From the NCBI RefSeq assembly GCF_900104665.1, contig NZ_LT629968.1, positions 1 to 64,000 of the forward strand: a DNA stretch of 64,000 nt, given 5' to 3'. Position numbers and translations under genes: made by a program. The notes beneath the pieces were generated by a model, which searched no databases, was not told the DNA's origin, and saw only the letters and a program-made list of their open reading frames with translations. The DNA comes from Traorella massiliensis (lineage in GTDB: Bacteria > Bacillota_I > Bacilli_A > Erysipelotrichales > Erysipelotrichaceae). Shown piece by piece: positions 44,590 to 52,129 of this stretch; the stretch's first letter is position 1; the number at the start of each line of letters is the position of its first letter.

Positions 44590-45489
44590 ATGAACATAAA
44601 AAAAAGTATCCTTGAAACGATTGGGCATACTCCTTTGATAGCGTTAAATGAGCACCTGTTTGCCAAGGTAGAATCATTTAATCCTGGAGGCAGTGTAAAG
44701 GATCGTATTGCATATAAGATGATCCAGCAGGCTCTTGATGAAGGAAGAATTGATCAAAACACCGTAATTATTGAACCAACAAGTGGAAATACAGGCGTAG
44801 GGTTAGCAATGGTATGTGCAGCCTTGCATATGAAGTGTGTCATCGTTTTACCGGATTCCATGTCTTTAGAAAGAAGAAAGCTGATTCAGGCATATGGTGC
44901 TGAACTGGTATTAACGGAAGGTGCCTTGGGAATGAAGGGGGCCATTGCGGAAGCTATGCATCTTCATGATGAAATTAGTAATTCATTTATTCCTCAGCAG
45001 TTTGAAAATAGTGATAATCCTTTGGCACATTATGAATCAACAGCCATTGAAATATTTGAAGATACAGAAGGTCAGATCGATATATTTGTAGCCGGTATTG
45101 GTACAGGCGGCACGATTAGCGGGGTTGGACGATATTTGAAGGAACATAAAAAAGATGTTGAAATAGTAGGCGTAGAACCATCAGAAAGTGCTGTAATCAC
45201 AACAGGTGAAGCCGGTAAGCATAAGATTCAAGGAATTGGGGCTGGCTTTATTCCAAAAAATCTAGATCAGAATGTGGTTGATCGAGTGGATACTATCAGT
45301 AGTGAAGAAGCTTATAGCGGTGCGAATGAGTTAGCGCAGGAATATGGTATTTTATGTGGTATTTCTGCTGGAGCAGCTTATTGTGAAGCTAAAAAACTTC
45401 AAGCAAAAGAAGAAAATAAAAATAAAAACATCGTCGTTTTGCTTCCAGATACGGGAGAGCGTTATTTATCGACAGATCTATATAAATAA
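44590..45489 (+). CDS. cysK: Cysteine synthase (O-acetylserine sulfhydrylase)
   Basis: 299 residues of the PLP fold-type II family. The PLP lysine is Lys37 in NPGGSVKDR; the substrate loop PTSGNTG and the phosphate loop GTGGTISG are intact. It makes cysteine from O-acetylserine and sulfide. GGGAGG lies before the ATG. The gene is monocistronic, 45 bp after the ABC exporter pair, and closed by a hairpin terminator. A related beta-synthase activity cannot be excluded from sequence alone. Confidence 0.92.
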   Translation: MNIKKSILETIGHTPLIALNEHLFAKVESFNPGGSVKDRIAYKMIQQALDEGRIDQNTVIIEPTSGNTGVGLAMVCAALHMKCVIVLPDSMSLERRKLIQAYGAELVLTEGALGMKGAIAEAMHLHDEISNSFIPQQFENSDNPLAHYESTAIEIFEDTEGQIDIFVAGIGTGGTISGVGRYLKEHKKDVEIVGVEPSESAVITTGEAGKHKIQGIGAGFIPKNLDQNVVDRVDTISSEEAYSGANELAQEYGILCGISAGAAYCEAKKLQAKEENKNKNIVVLLPDTGERYLSTDLYK

Positions 45490-45513
45490 AAAAACTACAT
45501 TATGTAGTTTTTT
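45488..45513. terminator. Bidirectional terminator after cysK
   Basis: Stem AAAACTACAT / ATGTAGTTTT with A- and T-runs on both sides. It serves cysK (+) and the small membrane-protein gene (-). Confidence 0.85.
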
Positions 45514-45716
45514 TAATAGATTGGTATGCAGGCAAGTATAAGCGCAATGGCTAATATAATATATCCTGTATATAAAAGCTTTTTTTCATCGTGTGTATAA
45601 GCATTGTCAGGAGTTTTTAGTTGTCTTTTTGAAAAACGTACCCTGACGATGCATACGATAGCGATACCGGCAAAAGCGGCAATATAAGTAATGATTTCTT
45701 TGATTGAGATTGGCAT
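45513..45716 (-). CDS. Small two-helix membrane protein (67 aa)
   Basis: Two hydrophobic helices (about 9-25 and 48-66) joined by a basic loop (RVRFSKRQLK). AAAGGAAG lies 6 bp before the ATG, and TATAAT is placed upstream on the minus strand, so the gene looks real despite its size. Not recognised. It is convergent with cysK and stands alone. Confidence 0.6.
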   Translation of the reverse strand: MPISIKEIITYIAAFAGIAIVCIVRVRFSKRQLKTPDNAYTHDEKKLLYTGYIILAIALILACIPIY

Positions 45717-45782
45717 AAATACTTCCTTTCATATTATGTAATAACATAAGTATTATAACTTGAATGGTTATGTTCAGCAAGT

Positions 45783-45860
45783 AAAAAAACGGCTGAATAT
45801 GTGATGGGGAGGAAGAATCAGCCGTTTTTATAAAACGAGGTTTTTACACCTAATTGTTTC
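45783..45860 (-). ncRNA. Candidate small RNA with C-rich terminator loop
   Basis: Minus-strand promoter TTCTCA (45895-45890), 17-bp spacer, TATAAT (45872-45867). About 60 bases downstream comes a perfect 12-bp terminator stem AAAAACGGCTGA/TCAGCCGTTTTT whose 21-base loop reads TTCTTCCTCCCCATCACATAT. No ORF starts in the transcript. Its loop could pair with Shine-Dalgarno sequences, as C-rich loops of known Firmicute small RNAs do. No gene on either strand would otherwise need a terminator here. Expression is not proven. Confidence 0.5.
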
Positions 45861-45915
45861 ATGTTTATTATAGAGATAAGAAGATGATTTGAGAAAAAAT
45901 TAAAAGAAAAATAAT

Positions 45916-45968
45916 TGTGGTAAAAATTCAAATATTCAAAGGTGAATACACAAAAAATTACCACATTA
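45916..45968. promoter_or_regulatory. Operator candidates upstream of the uronate operon
   Basis: Inverted TGTGGTAA (45916-45923) and TTACCACA (45958-45965), 42 bp between centres (about four helical turns). The second is part of AAAAATTACCACATTA (45953-45968), whose complement is identical over 16 bp to 53642-53657, at the promoter of the opposing uronate operon. A TATAAT for the plus-strand genes lies at 46008-46013. Confidence 0.6.
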
Positions 45969-46039
45969 CATATCCTTATTTTATTAGTACAAAACTAAAA
46001 AAAAAGATATAATGAATATGAAAGGAAGGACAATGAATT

Positions 46040-46822
46040 ATGATGAATTACATAAAAGATAAAACAACTGTTGAATTAACAAATCGTAGTGATCTGTATC
46101 CAGGTATGATGCTTTATTCTTATCTGGTAAGACAGAAAAAAGGCGAAACGAAAACGTATGATGATAGTGAGAAGGAAACACTGATCGTTTTGCAGGAAGG
46201 AAAGCTTACATTGAGCTATGAAGGAAAGAGTGCAACGATCGAACGTGTCAATGTATTTGATGATGCGCCAGTGGGACTTCATGTGTGCAAAGGTGTACAT
46301 GTAGAGGTAAGTGCTGATACTGATAGTGAATATCTGTTGTTTATGACAGAAAATGAAAAAGAATTTGCGACTACTTTATTTACAAAAGAAAACGTGGTGG
46401 TTGTTGACCGTGGTGCTGGACAGTGGAATGAATGTGCTACTCGTAATGTAAGAACGATGGTAGACTATAAGATCAACCCACTGAGCAATATGGCTTTTGG
46501 GGAAACTGTCAACTATCCAGGTAAATGGTCTACTTTTATTCCTCATTTACATGATCAGCCAGAATTATATTATTATCGTTTTAACCGTCCTGAGGGATTT
46601 GGTGCAAGCTTCTATGGAGATAATGTTTATCAGGTAAAAGATTATAGCTATATCTGTGTAACTGAAAAATTGCCTCATCCACAGGTAACGGCACCGGGAT
46701 ATGCTATGTATTATTTCTGGATCATCCGTCACTTTGATGATAATCCTTGGACAGGTGCTGAAAATGTGAAGGAGCACGAATGGCTGTTAGATCCTAACTG
46801 CAAGATCTGGCCAGAAAAGTAG
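46040..46822 (+). CDS. IolB/KduI-family sugar-acid isomerase
   Basis: A 260-residue double-cupin protein of the KduI/IolB family. The metal site lies in the second cupin: FIPHLHDQPELYYYRF (His, His, Glu) and a later His in RHFDDNPW. Family members isomerise 5-keto-4-deoxyuronate (KduI) or 5-deoxyglucuronate (IolB), and E. coli KduI has been linked to galacturonate/glucuronate conversion. Here it opens a KDG-pathway operon and there is no uxaC, so a hexuronate isomerase role is plausible. AAGGAAGG lies 10 bp before ATG 46040; ATG 46043 is also possible. Confidence 0.8.
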   Translation: MMNYIKDKTTVELTNRSDLYPGMMLYSYLVRQKKGETKTYDDSEKETLIVLQEGKLTLSYEGKSATIERVNVFDDAPVGLHVCKGVHVEVSADTDSEYLLFMTENEKEFATTLFTKENVVVVDRGAGQWNECATRNVRTMVDYKINPLSNMAFGETVNYPGKWSTFIPHLHDQPELYYYRFNRPEGFGASFYGDNVYQVKDYSYICVTEKLPHPQVTAPGYAMYYFWIIRHFDDNPWTGAENVKEHEWLLDPNCKIWPEK

Positions 46823-46830
46823 GAGGAAAC

Positions 46831-47787
46831 ATGAACGAGATATTAGATAAAATCAGTAGAATTGGGATCGTGCCGGTCATTAAAATTGATCGTGTTGAAG
46901 ATGCTCTTCCATTAGGAAAAGCACTTTGTGAAGGCGGACTCCCAGTAGCTGAGGTAACATTCAGAACAGAGCATGCGAAAAAGGCAATGCAGATCATGAA
47001 TAAAGAATTGCCACAGATGCTTCTTGGTGCTGGAACTGTGCTAACGAAAGAACAGGTAGATGATGCGTTAGAAGCAGGTGCAAAATTTATCGTTTCTCCG
47101 GGATTGAACCCTGAAATCGTTCGTTATTGTATTGAGAAAAAGGTGCCTGTCGTACCTGGATGTGCGAATGCGAGCGACATTGAAGCTGCTTTATCTTGTG
47201 GCTTGACGACTGTAAAATTCTTCCCTGCAGAACCGCTAGGGGGATTAAAAATGATCAAAGCATTGGCAGCACCATATGTCAACGTAAACTTTATGCCGAC
47301 AGGCGGCATTAAGGAAAGCAACATCGTAGAATATTTAGATTATGATCGTATCGTTGCTTGTGGTGGTACCTGGATGGTGGATGCGAAGGCTATCAAAGAG
47401 GGTAATTTTGATCGTATCAAAGAATTAACACAGAATGCTGTTAAGACCATGTTAGGACTTGAATTGGCACATGTGGGTGTTAATGCTGATGAAACGAGTG
47501 CTGAAGATGTTGCAGGTGAATTTGCATCTTTGCTTCAGTGTGAAACAGAACCTCATTCTAAATCTTGCTTTGCAGGTAAAACCATTGAAGTGATGAAGAA
47601 TAAGTTAGGTACACATGGTCATATTGCCTATAAGGTCAACAGTGTTGAAAGAGCTGTTCGTTATTATGAAAGCTTAGGTTATACATTTGATGAAAGCTCT
47701 AAGGCATATAATGATGATCATTCATTAAAAGCTATTTATTTTGAAAAAGAAATTGGTGGATTTAAGATTCATTTATTGAAGAAATAG
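46831..47787 (+). CDS. eda: KDPG/KHG aldolase with C-terminal VOC domain
   Basis: 318 residues, about 100 more than a standard Eda. Residues 1-205 are the class I aldolase: Glu41 and Arg45 in VAEVTFRTE, and Schiff-base Lys129 in TTVKFFPAEPLGG. Residues ~212-318 form a glyoxalase/VOC-like unit (LAHVGVNADETSAED and HIAYKVNSVERAVRYYESLGY). The aldolase cleaves KDPG to pyruvate and glyceraldehyde-3-phosphate. The VOC part's function is unknown; the same fusion occurs in some other Firmicute aldolases as far as I recall. Located 8 bp after the isomerase gene, GGAGG before ATG. Confidence 0.88.
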   Translation: MNEILDKISRIGIVPVIKIDRVEDALPLGKALCEGGLPVAEVTFRTEHAKKAMQIMNKELPQMLLGAGTVLTKEQVDDALEAGAKFIVSPGLNPEIVRYCIEKKVPVVPGCANASDIEAALSCGLTTVKFFPAEPLGGLKMIKALAAPYVNVNFMPTGGIKESNIVEYLDYDRIVACGGTWMVDAKAIKEGNFDRIKELTQNAVKTMLGLELAHVGVNADETSAEDVAGEFASLLQCETEPHSKSCFAGKTIEVMKNKLGTHGHIAYKVNSVERAVRYYESLGYTFDESSKAYNDDHSLKAIYFEKEIGGFKIHLLKK

Positions 47788-47795
47788 GAGAGAAT

Positions 47796-48818
47796 ATGAA
47801 GATTATTACTTTAGGTGAAATTATGCTGCGTCTTTCTTCACCAGAGCGTACACGCTTTGTGCAGTGTGATTCTTTTGATGTTTGTTATGGTGGAGGAGAG
47901 GCCAATGTTGCTGTCTCATTAGCAAACTATGGTCATGATGCTTATTTTGTGACAAAGCTGCCAACTCATGAAATTGGGCAGTCGGCAGTAAATGCATTAC
48001 GCAAATATGGTGTCCATACGGACTATATCGTTCGTGGTGGTGAAAGAGTAGGTATTTATTATTTAGAGAGTGGTGCTTCTATGCGCCCTAGCAAGGTTAT
48101 TTATGACCGTGCAGATAGTGCCATTGCTAAGGCAGAGGTTGAAGAATTCGACTTTGATGCGATCATGGAAGGGGCTGACTGGTTCCATTTTTCAGGAATT
48201 ACCCCGGCAATTAGTGCGAAGGCTGCAGAATTGACAAAAGAAGCTTGCAAGGCAGCGAAGCGTCATCATGTAAAGGTTTCTTGTGATTTGAATTATCGTA
48301 AAAAATTATGGACACCTGAACAGGCTCAAAAGATCATGAAAGATTTGATGCAATATGTTGATGTCTGCATTGGTAATGAAGAAGATGCAGAGCTGTGTTT
48401 AGGCTTTAAACCAGAAGGAACTGATGTTTCTAGCGGTAAATTAGATTTAGATGGATATAAGAAGATCTTTGCGCAGATGAAGGAAGAATTTGGTTTTGAA
48501 AAAGTTTGTACGACACTGCGTGAAAGTCATAGTGCTTCTCATAATGGCTGGAGTGCTTTGATCTATGATGGAAATGAATTCTATCAGTCAAAACACTATG
48601 ATGTAAATCCTATTGTTGACCGTGTTGGTGGAGGAGATAGCTTCTCTGGTGGTCTGATTCATGGTTTGTTAACGATGAAAACACAGGGTGAAGCTTTAGA
48701 GTTTGCGGTAGCTGCAAGTGCTTTGAAACATACAATTCCAGGTGATTTCAACCTTGTAAGCGAAAGTGAAGTATTGACACTGGCAAATGGAGATGCCAGT
48801 GGAAGAGTACAAAGATAA
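47796..48818 (+). CDS. kdgK: 2-keto-3-deoxygluconate kinase (PfkB family)
   Basis: 340 residues of the ribokinase/PfkB fold. The N-terminal GEIMLRLSSP and YGGGEANVAVSLA are substrate-side motifs, and the C-terminal catalytic signature is VDRVGGGDSFSGGLIHGL with the base Asp in GGGDSF. It phosphorylates KDG to KDPG, feeding the Eda encoded 8 bp upstream. GGAGAG precedes the ATG. A hairpin terminator follows, so transcription into the Fe-ADH gene is probably reduced. Confidence 0.9.
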   Translation: MKIITLGEIMLRLSSPERTRFVQCDSFDVCYGGGEANVAVSLANYGHDAYFVTKLPTHEIGQSAVNALRKYGVHTDYIVRGGERVGIYYLESGASMRPSKVIYDRADSAIAKAEVEEFDFDAIMEGADWFHFSGITPAISAKAAELTKEACKAAKRHHVKVSCDLNYRKKLWTPEQAQKIMKDLMQYVDVCIGNEEDAELCLGFKPEGTDVSSGKLDLDGYKKIFAQMKEEFGFEKVCTTLRESHSASHNGWSALIYDGNEFYQSKHYDVNPIVDRVGGGDSFSGGLIHGLLTMKTQGEALEFAVAASALKHTIPGDFNLVSESEVLTLANGDASGRVQR

Positions 48819-48839
48819 CAGCCTATAGGGCTGTTTTTC
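48817..48839 (+). terminator. Terminator/attenuator after kdgK
   Basis: Stem AACAGCC / GGCTGTT with a five-base loop and TTTT, placed inside the cluster between kdgK and the Fe-ADH gene. It probably lowers rather than blocks downstream expression. Confidence 0.75.
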
Positions 48840-48853
48840 TAAAGGGAGGAACT

Positions 48854-50026
48854 ATGGAAAATTTTGAATTAAAGTTGCCCACAGAAATATATTTTGGGAA
48901 AGGACAGATCGTTCATTTGCCGGAATTAGTGAAACGTTCAGGTAGAAGAGTCTTACTGACATATGGTGGCGGAAGCATCAAAAAAAGTGGTTTGTATGAT
49001 CAGGTGACCACCTTATTTAAAGAAAATGATATTGAATGGGTAGAATTAAGCGGTATTGATCCGAATCCACGAAAAGAGAGTGTTGATGCAGGGGCTCAGC
49101 TTGTCCGTGAACATGATTTGGATTGTATCGTTGCTGTTGGCGGTGGCAGTGTTATTGATTGCTCTAAGGCCATCAGTGTTACTTGTAAGAGTGAATATGA
49201 TTGCTGGACATTAGTTACCCATCCTGAATTGATTGGTGAAGCACTGCCAATTTATACAGTTCTTACAATGTCAGCAACAGGAAGTGAAATGAATTGGGGC
49301 GCAGTTATCACAAATTTAGATACAAATGAAAAACTGGGATTTAGAAATGATGTCATGCGTCCTAAGGCAAGCATCTGTGATCCAACTTATACTTATACAG
49401 TACCAGCTTATCAGACAGCTTGCGGCTGTGCTGACATTATGAGTCATGTTTTTGAATCTTATTTTGATCAGGTAAAAGATGCAGATATTCAGGATGGTCT
49501 TGCGGAAAGTATATTAAAAGCATGTGTTAAATATGTACCCATTGCGTTAAAAGAACCTGATAATTATTCTGCCAGAGCCAATATCATGTGGGCTTCTACT
49601 AATGGCTTAAATGGTCTGACAGGGGTTGGAAAAGTTAAGATCTGGGTTTGCCATCCAATGGAACATGTGCTTTCTGCCCACTATGATATTACTCACGGTG
49701 CAGGACTCGCAATCTTGACCCCTCGCTGGATGAAACATATTCTTAATGAGAAAACGGCCCCACAGTTAAAACGTTTTGCTTGTGAAATCTTCCATGTCAA
49801 TTCTTCACTCTCTGATATTGAAGCCGCTAAAGAAGGAATTAAAAAACTTTACGATTTCTTTGTTTCTATCGGATTACCTATGACCTTAGAAAAGGTTGGT
49901 ATTGATGATAAGAAATTAAAAGAAATGGCACATCAGGCATATAAAGACGACTTCCAAAAGACATGGGCGCCATTAACAGAACAAGATATCTATGAAATTT
50001 ACTGTGATTGTTTGGTAGAAATGTAA
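48854..50026 (+). CDS. Iron-containing alcohol dehydrogenase (YqhD/BDH type)
   Basis: 390 residues of the Fe-ADH family. The nucleotide loop GGGSVIDCSKA is near residues 96-106; metal ligands lie in CADIMSHVFESY and in HPMEHVLSAHYDITHGAGLA (Asp and three His). It resembles NADPH-dependent YqhD/butanol dehydrogenase proteins. In this operon it may reduce an aldehyde side product or recycle NAD(P)H during uronate breakdown; a specific uronate step is not required of it. GGGAGG precedes the ATG. It ends at the convergent terminator shared with the opposite operon. Confidence 0.88.
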   Translation: MENFELKLPTEIYFGKGQIVHLPELVKRSGRRVLLTYGGGSIKKSGLYDQVTTLFKENDIEWVELSGIDPNPRKESVDAGAQLVREHDLDCIVAVGGGSVIDCSKAISVTCKSEYDCWTLVTHPELIGEALPIYTVLTMSATGSEMNWGAVITNLDTNEKLGFRNDVMRPKASICDPTYTYTVPAYQTACGCADIMSHVFESYFDQVKDADIQDGLAESILKACVKYVPIALKEPDNYSARANIMWASTNGLNGLTGVGKVKIWVCHPMEHVLSAHYDITHGAGLAILTPRWMKHILNEKTAPQLKRFACEIFHVNSSLSDIEAAKEGIKKLYDFFVSIGLPMTLEKVGIDDKKLKEMAHQAYKDDFQKTWAPLTEQDIYEIYCDCLVEM

Positions 50027-50027
50027 A

Positions 50028-50059
50028 TAAAAATGCATAGCTTGAGCTATGCATTTTTA
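50028..50059. terminator. Bidirectional terminator between convergent uronate operons
   Basis: Perfect 14-bp stem (TAAAAATGCATAGC / GCTATGCATTTTTA) with a TTGA loop, T-rich on both strands. Confidence 0.92.
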
Positions 50060-50655
50060 TTAGCGTTATTAAAAGTTTCAATTATTTTTTCATCCTCAAC
50101 ATAAGGAGTAGAAGCTTCTAAAAGATGACGGATCATCTCATTGTTATGACAAACGATAAAATCACATTTTACTTTAGAAATATCACTATCATTTCCTACC
50201 GCAACATACTGTGTTAAAGGAAGATCCGGATATTTTTTCTTTACCAGAATAGCATATTTATCACTTTCAATCTTAGGATTTGCAATTTTAACTGTCTGAT
50301 TTTCACGACGAATAAACCAATGTTTATCATTTGTTTGACCGGAAACAGTTCCTTTAGGATCAAGACAGCTGATCAAGGCAATCCCTTTATTGTAAAGAAG
50401 AATGACAAAACGGCTTGTAATCTTGTGATCATTATTCTGCAATGTAGTAAAAGTCATTCGATGTGTACCTATTTTACTTTTTAGAAAGCTGCTTGTCGAT
50501 GCGTCTTTACGAATCGTAACCCGATAAAAATATTCTAAAAAGCTTGGTATAAGATCAGGAAAAATACTATGCTTATAAGAAGGATAGAGACGATAAGCCT
50601 TAAATCCATAAACAACGAGCAAAGCAGTGATAATACTTAACAAAAAAACTTCCAT
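50047..50655 (-). CDS. Membrane-anchored NERD-like protein
   Basis: 202 residues. One N-terminal membrane helix (about 3-20), then a domain with the strand order of nuclease-related (NERD) domains: FVILLYNKGIALISCLDPKG, a DKHWFIRREN segment, NPKIESDKYAILVKK and QYVAVGNDSDI. The assignment is tentative; the usual NERD catalytic lysine/glutamate pattern is only partly visible. Its ATG directly follows the altronate dehydratase stop, with AAGGGGTG 9 bp upstream, so it is the third gene of the uxaB-uxaA operon, an unexpected partner. Confidence 0.5.
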   Translation of the reverse strand: MEVFLLSIITALLVVYGFKAYRLYPSYKHSIFPDLIPSFLEYFYRVTIRKDASTSSFLKSKIGTHRMTFTTLQNNDHKITSRFVILLYNKGIALISCLDPKGTVSGQTNDKHWFIRRENQTVKIANPKIESDKYAILVKKKYPDLPLTQYVAVGNDSDISKVKCDFIVCHNNEMIRHLLEASTPYVEDEKIIETFNNANKNA

Positions 50656-52128
50656 TTATAAAGTCACCCCTTGTTTGAAAATCGCTATTTCACGACAGTT
50701 ATGAATTTCATTCTGACACTTATCACCATTGATGATATCAATGATCTTGTCTACTAAATCATCGCTTACTTCATCCAATGTATGATTTTCTAAAAGAACA
50801 CCGGCATTAAAATCGATCCACTGTGGTTTTTTATTAAATAATGCAGTATTCGTAGAAATCTTAACAGTAGGAACAAATCCCCCAAAAGGTGTGCCTCTTC
50901 CTGTAGTAAATAAAACTAACTGTGCACCTGAAGCAGCCATGGCAGTTACACTGACCATATCATTACCAGGTCCATATAAAAGGGATACTCCGGCTTTTTT
51001 ACGTGCTTCACCATAATTCAATACATCAGCAATGGGACTGGTACCTGCTTTTTGAATGCACCCCAATGATTTCTCTTCAAGCGTCGTAATACCACCGGCT
51101 TTATTTCCAGGTGATGGATTTTCATAAACCACTTGATTATAACTCATGAAGTATTCTTTATAACCGTTGATCAAATGAACAATTTTCTCAAAAGTCTCTT
51201 CAGAATCAGCACGGTTCATCAAAATATGTTCCGCTCCAAACATTTCAGGTACTTCACTTAGAATAGAATTAGCCCCCAATGTTAACATCTTGTCTGAAAA
51301 ACGTCCTACAAGCGGATTTGCTGTAATTCCTGAAAAACCATCGCTTCCACCACATTTCAGACCAAATGTAATATCCTTGAAATCAACCTTTTCACGCACA
51401 TCATGACGCATCTCTTCATAGATTTCATCTAAGATGATATTTGCTTCCTTGACTTCATCTTCAACATCCTGACAATTCATATAACGGATACGTTTTGAAT
51501 CAATATCCACAAGTGAATCATAGAAAGGCTTTAACTGATTGTTTTCACAGCCAAGACCTAAGACAAGGACACCACCGGCATTAGGGTGCATTACGATATT
51601 GCGTAAGATCTTGATCGTATTTTCCTGGTCATTTCCCATCTGAGAACATCCATAAGGATGATCAAAGGTATAAATTCCATCAATGTCACTTAAATCATGA
51701 CGGCTTTTAAAATTCTCTAAAATATTTCTGGCAATCGAATTAACACAGCCCACGGTTACGATAACCCATAACTCATTACGGATCCCCACTTTACCATTGC
51801 TTCTGCGATATGCCATCAGTTCACGATTTGTCTTAACTGTATGTTTATCAAAGGTAACAGGTGTATAAACATATTCTTTAAGACCGGAAAGATTCGTTTT
51901 CATATTATGAGAATGAACCTTTTCTCCCTGATGAATCAGACGAGTTGCATGACCAATCGATTCACCATATTTAATGATATCTTCATTTTCCTGAATATCA
52001 CGCATGGCAATCTTATGTCCGGCATCGATATCATCCAGAAGTTCAAAACCATTTACGACATCATGCTTCAACCCCTTTTCAAGGGCAATCAGCACATTGT
52101 CTTTATCATTGATATGTAATGTTTTCAT
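50656..52128 (-). CDS. uxaA: Altronate dehydratase
   Basis: 490 residues from MKTLHINDKDN. An N-terminal SAF-like domain (1-~95) is followed by the UxaA/GarD large domain, with conserved stretches GYRRSNGKVGIRN-like (MAYRRSNGKVGIRNEL), TFDHPYGCSQMG, GLGCENNQ and LKCGGSDGFSGITANP. It converts D-altronate to 2-keto-3-deoxygluconate, the KdgK substrate. The ATG comes 1 bp after the uxaB stop; a longer reading from 52149 would overlap uxaB and lacks support. No separate short and long subunits: this is the one-chain form. Confidence 0.92.
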   Translation of the reverse strand: MKTLHINDKDNVLIALEKGLKHDVVNGFELLDDIDAGHKIAMRDIQENEDIIKYGESIGHATRLIHQGEKVHSHNMKTNLSGLKEYVYTPVTFDKHTVKTNRELMAYRRSNGKVGIRNELWVIVTVGCVNSIARNILENFKSRHDLSDIDGIYTFDHPYGCSQMGNDQENTIKILRNIVMHPNAGGVLVLGLGCENNQLKPFYDSLVDIDSKRIRYMNCQDVEDEVKEANIILDEIYEEMRHDVREKVDFKDITFGLKCGGSDGFSGITANPLVGRFSDKMLTLGANSILSEVPEMFGAEHILMNRADSEETFEKIVHLINGYKEYFMSYNQVVYENPSPGNKAGGITTLEEKSLGCIQKAGTSPIADVLNYGEARKKAGVSLLYGPGNDMVSVTAMAASGAQLVLFTTGRGTPFGGFVPTVKISTNTALFNKKPQWIDFNAGVLLENHTLDEVSDDLVDKIIDIINGDKCQNEIHNCREIAIFKQGVTL

Positions 52129-52129
52129 A

